A stretch of 64,000 bases of DNA. It comes from J084 sp964471405 (GTDB lineage Bacteria > Pseudomonadota > Alphaproteobacteria > Sphingomonadales > Rhodothalassiaceae). The position numbers and the translations under genes were made by a program. The number at the start of each line of letters is the position of its first letter. Positions within the stretch are counted from its first letter, which is position 1. The stretch lies in NCBI GenBank assembly GCA_964471405.1, contig CAYYGH010000005.1, forward strand, positions 5,485-69,484, in the 5' to 3' direction. Of the stretch, positions 34,176 through 43,628 are shown one piece after another. The notes below the pieces were generated by a model. It was given only the letters and a program-made list of their open reading frames with translations. It was not told where the DNA came from and made no database searches.

Positions 34176-35591
34176 CTACCACTTCGCGTTGAAGCCGACG
34201 GAAGCCAATGCGGCCCTAAGGTCCGATTCGAGCCTTTCCAACGCCGCCTCGTCACGTCCCTCGATTCGCGCAACCAGCACAGGCTGCGTATTGGAAGCGC
34301 GCACCAGCCACCAGCCCTCCTTCATGACGACCCGGACGCCATCGACATCGACGACATCCCGTCCCTCCTCGGCCAGATGACGGGCAAGCCGCGCCACCAC
34401 CTTGCGTTTTTCCTCCTCCGGGCAGTCGATCCGGATTTCCGGAGTGGCGGCGCTCTTGGGCAGATCGTCAAGCAGCTCCGCAAGGGTGCGGCCGCTTCTG
34501 CCAATGGCTTCCAGCAGCCGAACCGCCGCATAAAGAGCGTCATCGAAGCCATAGTAGCGATGCCGGAAGAAGATGTGGCCGCTCATTTCCCCGGCCAGGG
34601 GGGCACCCGTTTCCGCCATCTTGGTCTTGATGAGGGAATGACCGGTCTTCCACATCACCGGCTCGCCACCTGCCGCCGCGATCCCGTCGAAGAGATGCTG
34701 GCTGGCCTTGACATCGGCGATGATCGGCACACCCGGCAGCTCCGCCAGAAGGGCCCGTGCGAGGATCAGCAGGATCTGGTCGCCCCAGACCACGCGTCCC
34801 CGGCCGTCGACGGCGCCAATGCGGTCTCCATCACCATCGAAGGCGATGCCGAGATCAGCGCCCCGCGCCCGCACCGCCTGCTTCAGGTCCGCAAGATTGG
34901 ATTCGACGGTCGGATCGGGGTGATGATTCGGGAACCGCCCGTCGACCTCCTCAAACAGCAGTTCATGATCACCCGGAAGATGCCGGGTGAGCGCCTGCAC
35001 GGCCGGTCCGGCCGCTCCATTTCCGCTGTCCCAGACAATGGAAAGTGCCGGGGTCCTGACGTCGCACACAAGGCGTGAGACATAGCGATCCAGAAGATCC
35101 TGGTGAAGCACGCGGCCCTTGCGCTCACTCGGCCCGGGGCCGGATGCGGCGATCCTCCCCAGCTCGGCGATCGCCTCGCCAAAAAGCGGCTGCGTGCCCG
35201 CCATCATCTTGAAGCCGTTGTAATCAGGGGGATTGTGGGAGCCCGTAACCATGATCCCCCCGGCCAGCCCCAGATGATGCACGGCAAAATAGAGCATCGG
35301 CGTGGGGCCGAGGCCGATGTCGATAACATCGCGTCCCCCTGCCGTGATCCCGGCGATCAGCGCTTCGGCAAGCTCGGGCGAGCTCAATCGCCCATCCCGC
35401 CCCACGGCCACCGGCAGCCTTTCCGGCTGACCGGCGCGCGCAAGATAGGCGGCATATGCCCGCCCCAGTGCTCTGGCATCCTCGACGCCCAGTGTCTCAC
35501 CGACGATGCCCCGCACATCATACTCGCGCAGGATTGTCGGGTGAAACGCATGTCCGCTGACCCTCGTCCCTGCCGTCATCCGTTCCGCCAT
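34176..35591 (-). CDS. phosphomannomutase/phosphoglucomutase
   Basis: 471 residues of the alpha-D-phosphohexomutase family (AlgC-like). The phosphoserine loop is IMVTGSHNPPDYNGFKM (Ser about 118), the Mg-binding loop is AFDGDGDRIGAVD, the sugar-recognition loop is MSGHIFFRHRYYGFDDAL, and the C-terminal phosphate-binding loop is VRASNTQPVLVARIEG. It interconverts hexose 6- and 1-phosphates for GDP-mannose and envelope polysaccharides. It is the last gene in the mipZ run, 75 bases after the J-protein. Confidence 0.92.
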   Translation of the reverse strand: MAERMTAGTRVSGHAFHPTILREYDVRGIVGETLGVEDARALGRAYAAYLARAGQPERLPVAVGRDGRLSSPELAEALIAGITAGGRDVIDIGLGPTPMLYFAVHHLGLAGGIMVTGSHNPPDYNGFKMMAGTQPLFGEAIAELGRIAASGPGPSERKGRVLHQDLLDRYVSRLVCDVRTPALSIVWDSGNGAAGPAVQALTRHLPGDHELLFEEVDGRFPNHHPDPTVESNLADLKQAVRARGADLGIAFDGDGDRIGAVDGRGRVVWGDQILLILARALLAELPGVPIIADVKASQHLFDGIAAAGGEPVMWKTGHSLIKTKMAETGAPLAGEMSGHIFFRHRYYGFDDALYAAVRLLEAIGRSGRTLAELLDDLPKSAATPEIRIDCPEEEKRKVVARLARHLAEEGRDVVDVDGVRVVMKEGWWLVRASNTQPVLVARIEGRDEAALERLESDLRAALASVGFNAKW

Positions 35592-35666
35592 TCTTCTCCA
35601 CCCACTTCTCGCCTGCGATCACCCCGGCCTCTTCCAAAGCCGGACGGCCTGCTCCCGATAGGCCGG

Positions 35667-36392
35667 TCAGTCCCCTTCCAGCAAGACCTTCCGGGCTTCA
35701 TTGATCTGGGCGGCAAGATAATCGCTGCCGCCATGGTCCGGATGCAGCTTCTGCATCAGGCGACGATGGGCGGTCAGGATTTCCGCCCGGCTTGCCCCTT
35801 CCGCCAGCCCCAGAATCCTGAGGGCCTGCTCGCGCGTCATCCCCTGTCCAGGAGGGGATGCGGATTCCTCCTGCCTCTCATCGTCGCTTTCCGTCCCGTG
35901 GGCACGCCAGCCGGGCATGCGGCGATCGAGATAGGCGGCAAGCAGGCGCCGGCTTTCCTCATCGGCCGCAAGCTCGCGGTAGAGGGCCAGGCATTCCTCG
36001 TTCGACAGGGATTCAAGCCTTCGCCCCGCAAAGCGCCCCCGGCGCACGGTCCCGTCAAGCCGACCGGTCGCCAGATCAAGGCTCATGACAAGCCAGTCGG
36101 TTTCCACCCGGCTTTCCCGCCTGCTGCCGGCACCGGCTCTCTTCAGCCCCTTTCGGGTCAACCGCTGGAGGGCGCCGCGCTGCCAGAAGATCAGCAGGGC
36201 GCTCACGATCGCCGGCAGGCTCTGGACCAGACGGCCGCTTGCGATCAAGGCACCTGCCCCCAGCACCACAAGCAGAACGGCAAGCCATACGAGTGCCCGC
36301 GCAAGCCTGGCCGGATCCGCCCGCTCGAACAGCATCAGCAGCAGCACCAGTACGAGCAGGGCAACAAGCCCGATCAGAAAGGCGGTCGCCAT
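35667..36392 (-). CDS. membrane-anchored J-domain protein (DjlA/Tim14-like)
   Basis: 241 residues from the ATG at 36392, which follows GGAGGAGGGAAG. Two N-terminal hydrophobic segments (AFLIGLVALLVLVLLLML and LVWLAVLLVVLGAGALIA) are followed by a cytoplasmic middle and a C-terminal J domain (about residues 180-241: EQALRILGLAEGASRAEIL, then HRRLMQKLHPDHGGSDYLA) with the HPD motif needed to stimulate Hsp70. The C-terminal J domain on a membrane anchor recalls mitochondrial Tim14/Pam18 and alphaproteobacterial relatives. It should recruit DnaK to the inner membrane. Confidence 0.87.
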   Translation of the reverse strand: MATAFLIGLVALLVLVLLLMLFERADPARLARALVWLAVLLVVLGAGALIASGRLVQSLPAIVSALLIFWQRGALQRLTRKGLKRAGAGSRRESRVETDWLVMSLDLATGRLDGTVRRGRFAGRRLESLSNEECLALYRELAADEESRRLLAAYLDRRMPGWRAHGTESDDERQEESASPPGQGMTREQALRILGLAEGASRAEILTAHRRLMQKLHPDHGGSDYLAAQINEARKVLLEGD

Positions 36393-36418
36393 CTTCCCTC
36401 CTCCTGCAGCGGCACCGC

Positions 36419-37225
36419 TCAACCCTTCTCCTGAGAGCCAAGATGAGCCAGCAGGGCACGCGCCGGCATCTCGCGTTTTGCCAGCCGGCGCAGAGCATCG
36501 GTTCCACCGGCCGCATAGACGGCCACACCTTTGAGCAGGGCGGACAGTTCATGCGGGCTCGTGGCATCAAATGGCAGGGCCGCACCCCCGGTTATGCGGG
36601 CCAGCTCGGCGAAAACCGCTGCCGCAAAAGCGTCGGAACCTTCATGAAAGAAGAAGGCCGGCACACCAAGGATCGCCAGTTCACCGGCAATGGCGGCCAG
36701 CGTGTCCGGATTTTCCTCGCAGCAGTCACCGACATGGACCATGGCCCGCAGCCCCTGCTTGCGTGCCGTGGTAACGGCATGGCTGAGCACCCGTCGGATC
36801 TGCGTCCGGCCCGCCCGGCAGGAAATGCGGGTCATGAGCTCGGCAAGCTTGACCGGATCCGTCACGAAACCCGTCGCCCGGCATTCATCAAGGCCGCGAA
36901 AATAGACGAGCTTGATCGCCAGGCCACCAAACTTTGCAGCCTCCAGAAACATCTCCGCCTGGATCGCCACGGCCATGTCCCAGGTCGGCTGACGGCTCAT
37001 CGTGGCGTCAAGTGCAAAGAGCAGATGGGCCGGGGCGTCGGCTGACCCGCCGCTTTCGGTGGAAAGGGCACCCTCCGCCTCTTGCGGGCAGGGAGCCGGC
37101 GCATCCCGCAGCTCGGCGAGGAAGCGGGCGACCTCGTAACGCACGCCTCCACCTCCTGCCGGGCGGCGCCCGTCAGCGGGCACGGCAGGCCTGGCAGAGC
37201 GGTGTCCCGGTTTTTTAGACGGCAT
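36419..37225 (-). CDS. VWA-like protein of the mipZ cluster
   Basis: 268 residues from the ATG at 37225 (GAGG seven bases upstream). After a basic, probably disordered N-terminus, a von Willebrand A-like fold begins with LLFALDATMSRQPTWDMAVA, a MIDAS-type DxTxS motif that may bind a divalent metal. It continues through KLVYFRGLDECRATGFVTD and LRAMVHVGDCCEENPDTLAA to AILGVPAFFFHEG. It has no signal peptide and is likely cytoplasmic. It sits between mipZ (14-base gap) and the J-protein (26-base gap). Function unknown. Confidence 0.78.
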   Translation of the reverse strand: MPSKKPGHRSARPAVPADGRRPAGGGGVRYEVARFLAELRDAPAPCPQEAEGALSTESGGSADAPAHLLFALDATMSRQPTWDMAVAIQAEMFLEAAKFGGLAIKLVYFRGLDECRATGFVTDPVKLAELMTRISCRAGRTQIRRVLSHAVTTARKQGLRAMVHVGDCCEENPDTLAAIAGELAILGVPAFFFHEGSDAFAAAVFAELARITGGAALPFDATSPHELSALLKGVAVYAAGGTDALRRLAKREMPARALLAHLGSQEKG

Positions 37226-37239
37226 CTTCTGCCTCACCT

Positions 37240-38118
37240 TCAGGAGGCGATCATCCTCTCCTCCATACGGCTATCATTGCGCCTGAGCCGCAGCGCGTCC
37301 ACCAGGCGCCGCAGTTCTTCGCGCGCGGCCACATGGCTGAGCGTCAGCTTCTGGCCCGAGCCCGTGCCCTCTTCCGGCACGAGATCGACCAGCGTCAGCC
37401 CTTTCGGGAAGAGCTCGCGATAGATCACCCGCTCGCTCAGCCCCGGCACGAAGCGAAAGCCGAGACGCTTGGCAAGTGCGGTCAGCGCCCGTTCCACCCG
37501 CCGCTTGTTGCGGGCATCCAGATTGGCCAGCCGGTTGCGCATCACGATCCAGTCCAGTTCCTTGCGGAAGGTCAGGGCGCGCTGTTTCTTGGCTTCGAAG
37601 ACCATCTCGGCATAGAGGCTGAGCCGCTCGATCCGATAGTCGTCCGGATGGACGCTGGCCAGGAGATCGAGATCCACAAAGCTGTCATTCATCGGGGTGA
37701 TCAGGATATCCGCATGGGCGTGGGCCAGACGGGCGAGGAAACAGTCCCGTCCCGGGCAATCGATGATGATGACATCCGCCTCGGCCTTCAGCTTGGCAAG
37801 CGCCGCCCGGAAGGTCTCCCGCTCTTCCAGACGGGCCGTCTCGCGCGTCGGCGCAAGAGAAGAGGGCACCACCTCCACCGGCGGCTGCAGCAGAGACAGA
37901 CCCTTTTCCCGGGCGTATCGACGCCGATTTTCGAGATAGCGCGTCAGGCTGCGCTGGCGATCATCCAGATCGATCGCCGCCGTGCGCCAGCCCTGCCGTG
38001 CCAGGGCAAAGAGCAGGTGAACGGCCGTCGTGGACTTGCCGGTTCCGCCCTTTTCATTGCCCAGCACGATCACCCGGGGCTCCTGGTCCCTTTCGGCCAT
38101 CTCATCTCTTGTGAGCAT
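37240..38118 (-). CDS. mipZ: division-plane positioning ATPase MipZ
   Basis: 292 residues of the ParA/MinD superfamily. The deviant Walker A is VIVLGNEKGGTGKSTTAVHL, followed by AAIDLDDRQRSLTRYLENR and the Walker B region DVIIIDCPGRDCFLA. The long region LTFRKELDWIVMRNRLANLD and the C-terminal half match MipZ rather than ParA. MipZ binds ParB near origins and keeps FtsZ rings away from the poles; it is a marker of alphaproteobacteria. Starts at 38118 and 38100 are both plausible. It heads an apparent operon with the VWA-like, J-domain and phosphomannomutase genes, and its 5' region overlaps only shadow sequence of the divergent glucosaminidase. Confidence 0.92.
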   Translation of the reverse strand: MLTRDEMAERDQEPRVIVLGNEKGGTGKSTTAVHLLFALARQGWRTAAIDLDDRQRSLTRYLENRRRYAREKGLSLLQPPVEVVPSSLAPTRETARLEERETFRAALAKLKAEADVIIIDCPGRDCFLARLAHAHADILITPMNDSFVDLDLLASVHPDDYRIERLSLYAEMVFEAKKQRALTFRKELDWIVMRNRLANLDARNKRRVERALTALAKRLGFRFVPGLSERVIYRELFPKGLTLVDLVPEEGTGSGQKLTLSHVAAREELRRLVDALRLRRNDSRMEERMIAS

Positions 38119-38233
38119 TTCTCCGCACCTTGCCTGTCATCCTCGTCTTGTGCCCTGCGTGCGTCCATGCCGCTGCCGCTCCATGGCTATTGACGATCCC
38201 GCCCCATCCCTGCAAGGCCCTCTGCAGACAAAG

Positions 38234-39211
38234 ATGAACAGGAGCAAGGGCGAAGAAACGCCCGGAAAAAAGCGCATGCGGCTTGCAAGACTGGCCATCG
38301 CCATTCTTCTTCCTCTGGCGGGCGTGGTGGCTCTGGCTCTTCACCAGGGCGACCATGCGCGCGCCAAGCGGCTGTTTGCCGAACGCGTCTTCTACCATCG
38401 CCACTTGCGCCCACCGGAAAATCCGGCCGAGCTTTTCGTCCTGCTCGGCTATCGGGCCAGCGCCGTGCCGGTTCCGCGCACCCGGGTGCCGCGCCGGTTT
38501 CTGGCTGCGCTCCCGAAGCGGATGGGGGATCTTGAAGACGTGCGGCTGAAGAAGGAGCTGTTCGTAACGGCCGTGCTGCCGCTCGTGCTGCGGGCGAACG
38601 AGCTGATTGCGGAGGACCGCGCCACGGCCGAACGGCTGAAGACCAAAATCGAATCCGGCCGCGCGCTCAATCGCTACGAACGGCGCTGGCTGGCGGCGCA
38701 AGGCCGCCGCTTTGCGGTGCCGCCCGGGCTGGAGCCGGGGACACCGGCCTGGTTTGCGGCCCTTCTGCTGCGTCTTGATACGATTCCGCCCTCGCTGGCT
38801 CTTGCCCAGGCGGCGATCGAAAGCGGCTGGGGCACGGCCCGCTTCGCGCGCGAGGGCAACGCCCTTTTCGGGCAGTGGACATGGAAGGACAGCGAGCGCG
38901 GCATTGTGCCCCTCAAGCGTCCCAAGGGCGCGCGATACCGCATTCGCGCCTTTGATTACCTGATCGATTCGGTGCGCGCCTACATGCTCAATCTCAACCG
39001 CAATCCGGCCTATCGCGAGTTCCGGTACCGGCGGGCCGCCCTCAGGCGGGACGGGATCCGGGATCATGCCGGACTCAAGCTGGCAGGCACGCTGATCCGC
39101 TATTCCACGCGCCGCGAGGCCTATGTGGCCGAATTGCGAACGGTGATCGTGACAAATCGCCTTGCGCGCTTCGACGGTGTGACCCTGGAGCCGGTCATGC
39201 CGGCAGGATGA
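38234..39211 (+). CDS. Bax-like glucosaminidase, membrane-anchored
   Basis: 325 residues from the ATG at 38234; in-frame ATGs at 38183 and 38276 are alternatives and the open frame starts at 38030. One membrane segment (about 15-35, RLARLAIAILLPLAGVVALAL) anchors a periplasmic domain of the glucosaminidase/Bax family. The catalytic region reads SLALAQAAIESGWGTARFAR, with the active-site Glu, then EGNALFGQWTW. It probably cleaves peptidoglycan glycan strands. It is divergent from mipZ, so cell-wall cleavage and division genes are neighbours. Confidence 0.85.
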   Translation: MNRSKGEETPGKKRMRLARLAIAILLPLAGVVALALHQGDHARAKRLFAERVFYHRHLRPPENPAELFVLLGYRASAVPVPRTRVPRRFLAALPKRMGDLEDVRLKKELFVTAVLPLVLRANELIAEDRATAERLKTKIESGRALNRYERRWLAAQGRRFAVPPGLEPGTPAWFAALLLRLDTIPPSLALAQAAIESGWGTARFAREGNALFGQWTWKDSERGIVPLKRPKGARYRIRAFDYLIDSVRAYMLNLNRNPAYREFRYRRAALRRDGIRDHAGLKLAGTLIRYSTRREAYVAELRTVIVTNRLARFDGVTLEPVMPAG

Positions 39212-39301
39212 CAAAACGGGGGCATTGATTGCGCTTCTTCATGGCCACAGGATGACCGCAAGCATGATATCGGCCGTCACATGAGGGAAGGATCACAGGA
39301 C

Positions 39302-40459
39302 ATGAACACCGCTACGGACCGGCTCCCCTGCCAGCGGGCTCTCTTCGACTTGCCGCGTGAACTCGTCTATCTGAACGCCGCCTACATGACGCCCTGGCCC
39401 AAGGATTTCGTTGCCATTGCGGAGGCCGCCGCACGCCAGCGGCTGCGGCCGTTCACGATCGCGGCCGAAGACTTTTTCGCTCCCTCCGAAGAGGTGCGTG
39501 CCCTGGCCGCCCGGCTGTTCGACGCCCCGGCGGAAGCGATCGCCATTCAGCCGGCCGTCTCCTATGCGGTCGCGACCGCTGCGCGGATCCTGCCGGTTGC
39601 ACGGGGCCAGACCATCATCACCCTAGCCGAGGAGTTTCCCTCCAACTACTATGGCTGGGCCAGGCGGGCCCGGGAGGTAGGCGCCCGCTTGCGCGTTCTC
39701 GATGGACCGGCGGATACCGACTGGACGGCCCGCGTCCTGGAAGCGATCGAGGAGGAAGGGGAACGGCTGGCGATCGCAGCCCTGCCCAATGTCCACTGGG
39801 CAAGCGGCATCCGGCTCGATCTGGCCCGCATCCGGACCGCGCTGGACGAGGTTGGCGCAGCGCTGTTCGTGGATGTCTCACAAAGCCTGGGGGCGCTGCC
39901 GTTTTCCGTCCGCACGATCCGTCCCGACGTGGCAACCACCGTCGGTTACAAATGGCTGTTCGGCCCCTATGCCCTGGGTTTCACCTATGTCGCCGAGCGC
40001 TGGTGGGACAGCCCGCCGCTTGAGGACAACTGGATCGTTCGTCTGGGGGCGGAGGATTTCCGCCGCCTTGTGGATTATGAGGACCGCTACATGCCCGGTG
40101 CCCGGCGCTTTGACATGGGAGAACGCAGCCAGTTCCTCGCCATGCCGCTTGCCAGAGCCGCCCTCAAGCTTGTTCTGGACTGGCAGCCGGAGCGGATTGC
40201 CCGCACGCTGGAAGCCCTCTCCGCGCGGATCATTGCCATATTCTCGGAAGCCGGCTTCAAGGCGCCCGATCCGGCATTGAGAGCGCCGCATCTGTTCGGG
40301 CTCAGACACGAAAGCCGGGATGTCGTGTCCGTCCATGCCACCCTGGCCAGACATCAGGTGCTGACCAGCGCGCGCGGCGAGCTGCTGCGGGTGGCCCCGC
40401 ATCTGTGGGTCGATGATGAGGATCTGGAGCGCCTTGCAGCCGTCGTCCAGCGCCTGTAG
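39302..40459 (+). CDS. aminotransferase class V-fold PLP enzyme
   Basis: 385 residues from the ATG at 39302 (AGGA just upstream); 39281 is possible. It is of the cysteine desulfurase/selenocysteine lyase/isopenicillin epimerase-like fold. It starts LVYLNAAYMTPWPKDFVA, has the cofactor aspartate in LFVDVSQSLGALPF (about D191) and the PLP lysine in ATTVGYKWLFGPYALGF (about K217). The cysteine loop of true desulfurases is not evident, so another amine or lyase reaction is likely. It stands alone; a strong bidirectional hairpin follows at 40492-40525. Confidence 0.82.
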   Translation: MNTATDRLPCQRALFDLPRELVYLNAAYMTPWPKDFVAIAEAAARQRLRPFTIAAEDFFAPSEEVRALAARLFDAPAEAIAIQPAVSYAVATAARILPVARGQTIITLAEEFPSNYYGWARRAREVGARLRVLDGPADTDWTARVLEAIEEEGERLAIAALPNVHWASGIRLDLARIRTALDEVGAALFVDVSQSLGALPFSVRTIRPDVATTVGYKWLFGPYALGFTYVAERWWDSPPLEDNWIVRLGAEDFRRLVDYEDRYMPGARRFDMGERSQFLAMPLARAALKLVLDWQPERIARTLEALSARIIAIFSEAGFKAPDPALRAPHLFGLRHESRDVVSVHATLARHQVLTSARGELLRVAPHLWVDDEDLERLAAVVQRL

Positions 40460-40491
40460 TCGCCCGTTTCCCTCGAAGCCGGACAACAGAG

Positions 40492-40525
40492 GGCGGGGTG
40501 GTCCAACGGCTCGGACCACCCCGCC
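40492..40525. terminator. bidirectional terminator between convergent genes
   Basis: A perfect 13-bp stem (GGCGGGGTGGTCC and GGACCACCCCGCC) around an eight-base loop lies 33 bases past the aminotransferase stop and 20 before the M16 peptidase stop. No long T-run follows on either strand, but position and stability fit termination for both genes. Confidence 0.8.
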
Positions 40526-40545
40526 TGCGCCATGGCAGCCGGCGA

Positions 40546-43281
40546 CTACTCGCCAGCCGTATCTTCTGCAATCTCGGCAAAGCCGAGAGCCTTGAGTCCA
40601 TCCAGGATCTTGGCCTTGTCGCCGACGACCACCCAGACCAGTCGATCGGGATGGACCAGTCGGTGCCCGGCCTGGGTGACCGCCTTCAGATCGAGACCTT
40701 CATAGAGGGCCTTGAGGTGTTCCTGGTAGTCGAGCGGGCGCCCGAAACGCGCATTCTGGAGCATGGCGCCCAGCACGGCTCCGGATGTTTCATAGCGGCC
40801 GGGCAGCGAGCGGGTGTTGTTCTTCACCACCCGGTCGAGCTCCTCGGCGGTCGGCGGCTTCGGCCCCAGGAAGTCGTTGAGATCCTGGACGATCTGCCTG
40901 ATCGAATCGGCCGTCCTGTCCGTCTGCACCGGCGCATAGACCAGGAAGGGCCGCTGGCCGCGGGCATCCGGCATGAAGGTATAGGCGCCGTAGGACCAGC
41001 CCTTGTCCTCGCGCAGGTCCATGTTGATCCGCGCGGTGAACGCGCCGCCCAGGATCTCATTCGCAGCCTCGAGCGCGATGTTGTCGGGATCGCCGGTCGG
41101 CGGCGCCAGGTGCCCCGCCAGGATCAGCGACTGCGGCGAACCCGGCCGGTCGATCACGATGATGCGGTTGCCGGCCGGTCCCTCGACGGTGGCGATATTC
41201 TTCTTCGGCAACGGCTCATCGGGGGCCTTCCAGTCACCGAAGGTCTTCTCGAGCAGCGGCTTGATGGCTGCCATCGTCACGTCGCCGACCACGAAGATCG
41301 TCGCATTGTCGGGCCTGAGCCACTGCCGCTGGAAGGCTTCAAGATCCGCGCGCGTGATCCCGGACACCGACTCGATGGTCCCGGATCCGGTGAAGGGGAT
41401 CCCGTAGGCGTGGCCCTTGCCGTAGAGGATGGGCGGCAGCTTGCGCAGCGCAATCCCGATCGGCTGGTTCTGCTCCTGGCGGATGCGGGCGATCGTGCGT
41501 GCCTTCTGGCGGGCCAGATCCTCCTCGCGGAACGCCGGATGGCGCACGACATCCGCGAAGAGTTCCAGCGACTCCTTGAGGTTGGTGGTGATCGCGTTGA
41601 GCCGCGCCTCGGAGGTATCGAGATCCGAGCCGGTGGAGATCACGGCACCCAGCCGCTCGGCCTCGGCCGCGATCTCGGCACCGCTGCGCGAACGCGTGCC
41701 CTCGTCCAGCATGTCGAGAGTGAGGTTTGCGAGCCCCAGCTTGCCCAGCGAGTCGGCCGCATAGCCCGCGTCGAACTGGATTGCGACCTGCACGACCGGC
41801 ACGGCATGGCGCTCGGCCAGGACGACGCGCATGCCGTTTGACAGCCGGTCCTCGACGATCGCCGGAAAGTCGAGGTCCGGCGTGTCCCCCACCTCTGGCA
41901 GGCCCTTCGTGCGGTCGATGCCCGCACCCGTTGCGGCAAGCTTGGGGAAGGGCTCCACGACAAGCCGCACCGAGCCGCGCTTCAGCCATTTGCGCGCGGT
42001 CTCATGAACCTGCGTGGGCGTGGCGCCGGCAACCCAGGCGAGCTCCTTCTTGAAGAAGCCGGGATCGCCCGCATAAAGCTCGCCCTGCGCCAGCGTCACG
42101 GCCTTGCCGGAAAATCCGCCCACCTTCTCAAGCGCCCGGATCTGGCTTGCGATATTGCGCACCTGGGCACGCTCCAGCTCGTCCTTGGAGACGGGCTTGG
42201 CCAGAAATTCCGCAACAAGCTCATCGAGGCGCTTTTCCACCTTGGCGACATCGACGCCCGGCTTGACCTCCACCATCACCATGAACATGGACGACAATTC
42301 AAACGGCAGCACGCTGGCCGAAACATTCGTCGCCCACTGCTTGTCGTGCACGAGGTCCCGGTAGAGCCGGCTGGTCTTGCCCTGCCCCAGCACCATCGCC
42401 GCGACATCGAGGACCGTCGCATCCCGATCCGTGCGCGGCGCGACTGCCCAGACGCGGTAGATGCGCGCCTGGGGCACCCGGTCCTGCATCACGAGACGGA
42501 TGTCGGAAGCATGATAAGGCACTTCCGCCTTTGCCTGGGTGATCGGCGGGCCCGGGGGGATGTCGCCGAAATACTTCTCGGCCAGCGCCTTCGCCTCATC
42601 CACCGTGATGTCGCCGGCCAGCACCAGCACGGCGTTGTTCGGGCCGTAGTACTGCTTGAACCAGTTGTGGACGTCTTCAAGACTTGCGGCGTTGAGGTCC
42701 TCCATCGAGCCGATGGTGGTGTGGTGGTAGGGGTGGCCTTCCGGATAGAGCGCCGTCTGAAGGGCTTCGAAGACGCGCCCGTAGGGCTGGTTTTCGCCCT
42801 GGCGCTTCTCATTCTGGACGACGCCGCGCTGATTGTCGAGCTTCTCCTGGGTCACCGCGCCGAGCAGATGGCCCATGCGGTCGGATTCGAGGAACAGCGC
42901 GAGCTCCAGCGCCGGCTTCGGCACCGTCTCGAAATAGTTCGTGCGGTCGAGCCAGGTGGTGCCGTTGATGTCGGTGACGCCGACCTTCTCGAGCGGCTTG
43001 AAGTATTCGTCGTCGTGGTGCTCCGAGCCGTTGAACATCAGATGCTCGAACAGATGCGCAAAGCCGGATTTTCCGGGCGGCTCGTCCTTGGAGCCGACAT
43101 GATACCAGACGCTCACCGCCACGATGGGCGCCTTGTGGTCCTCGTGGACGACGACCGTCAGGCCGTTGGCGAGCTTGAATTTGGTGTAGGGGATGTCGAC
43201 CTCGGGCAATTTTGCCGCGAGCGCCGGCGCGACGATCCCGAGAAGGAGCGCAAGCGCGCCCCAGAAGGATAGACGTTTCAT
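40546..43281 (-). CDS. exported M16 family zinc metallopeptidase, two-domain
   Basis: 911 residues from the ATG at 43281, supported by GGGGAGG and a signal peptide (LSFWGALALLLGIVAPALA). The first half is an active M16 unit with the inverted zinc motif HLFEH (His76, Glu79, His80) and the third ligand near Glu158 (GVVQNEKRQGENQPYG). The second half (from about residue 460) repeats the fold but lacks the zinc site (GLANLTLDMLDEGTRSR). This is the pitrilysin/processing-peptidase arrangement, and such proteins degrade or process peptides in the periplasm. The open frame upstream to 43635 is an overrun, partly antisense-like, and is excluded. Confidence 0.9.
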   Translation of the reverse strand: MKRLSFWGALALLLGIVAPALAAKLPEVDIPYTKFKLANGLTVVVHEDHKAPIVAVSVWYHVGSKDEPPGKSGFAHLFEHLMFNGSEHHDDEYFKPLEKVGVTDINGTTWLDRTNYFETVPKPALELALFLESDRMGHLLGAVTQEKLDNQRGVVQNEKRQGENQPYGRVFEALQTALYPEGHPYHHTTIGSMEDLNAASLEDVHNWFKQYYGPNNAVLVLAGDITVDEAKALAEKYFGDIPPGPPITQAKAEVPYHASDIRLVMQDRVPQARIYRVWAVAPRTDRDATVLDVAAMVLGQGKTSRLYRDLVHDKQWATNVSASVLPFELSSMFMVMVEVKPGVDVAKVEKRLDELVAEFLAKPVSKDELERAQVRNIASQIRALEKVGGFSGKAVTLAQGELYAGDPGFFKKELAWVAGATPTQVHETARKWLKRGSVRLVVEPFPKLAATGAGIDRTKGLPEVGDTPDLDFPAIVEDRLSNGMRVVLAERHAVPVVQVAIQFDAGYAADSLGKLGLANLTLDMLDEGTRSRSGAEIAAEAERLGAVISTGSDLDTSEARLNAITTNLKESLELFADVVRHPAFREEDLARQKARTIARIRQEQNQPIGIALRKLPPILYGKGHAYGIPFTGSGTIESVSGITRADLEAFQRQWLRPDNATIFVVGDVTMAAIKPLLEKTFGDWKAPDEPLPKKNIATVEGPAGNRIIVIDRPGSPQSLILAGHLAPPTGDPDNIALEAANEILGGAFTARINMDLREDKGWSYGAYTFMPDARGQRPFLVYAPVQTDRTADSIRQIVQDLNDFLGPKPPTAEELDRVVKNNTRSLPGRYETSGAVLGAMLQNARFGRPLDYQEHLKALYEGLDLKAVTQAGHRLVHPDRLVWVVVGDKAKILDGLKALGFAEIAEDTAGE

Positions 43282-43475
43282 GAAAGCCTCCCCGCTTCTT
43301 CCTGCTGTCGTGACGGGCGCACGGCCGGAGCGGGCGCAGGCCGCAGATGGGGCATGCTCCCTCCCCGACTCACCACCCGATGCGCGAGCATGGCACCGCA
43401 GCGCGCACGGAATCAAGAGCCGGTGCGCGCATTCTGAACCTTCGATGATGGAAGAAAGAGCCGGCCCGCCACAGC

Positions 43476-43628
43476 CTAGAGCAGGAACACGGCCATGGCC
43501 GCCAGCACGACCACGGAAATGCCGGTGAACCAGAAGGTTGCCTTCACGAAAGCGCGATAGGTGGCGAACTTGTCCTCGAACTGCATGGTGCCTGCATACT
43601 CCCGAACAGCTTGATGGTGGCTCTTCAT
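43476..43628 (-). CDS. aa3-type cytochrome c oxidase subunit IV (small)
   Basis: 50 residues from the ATG at 43628, or 36 from 43586. The frame ends MQFEDKFATYRAFVKATFW followed by FTGISVVVLAAMAVFLL: a short polar head with the aromatic EDKFATYRAFVKAT segment and one membrane helix. That is the form of the tiny subunit IV of alphaproteobacterial aa3 oxidases. It is separate from the main oxidase genes, as is common. Identification is by pattern and size only. Confidence 0.72.
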   Translation of the reverse strand: MKSHHQAVREYAGTMQFEDKFATYRAFVKATFWFTGISVVVLAAMAVFLL

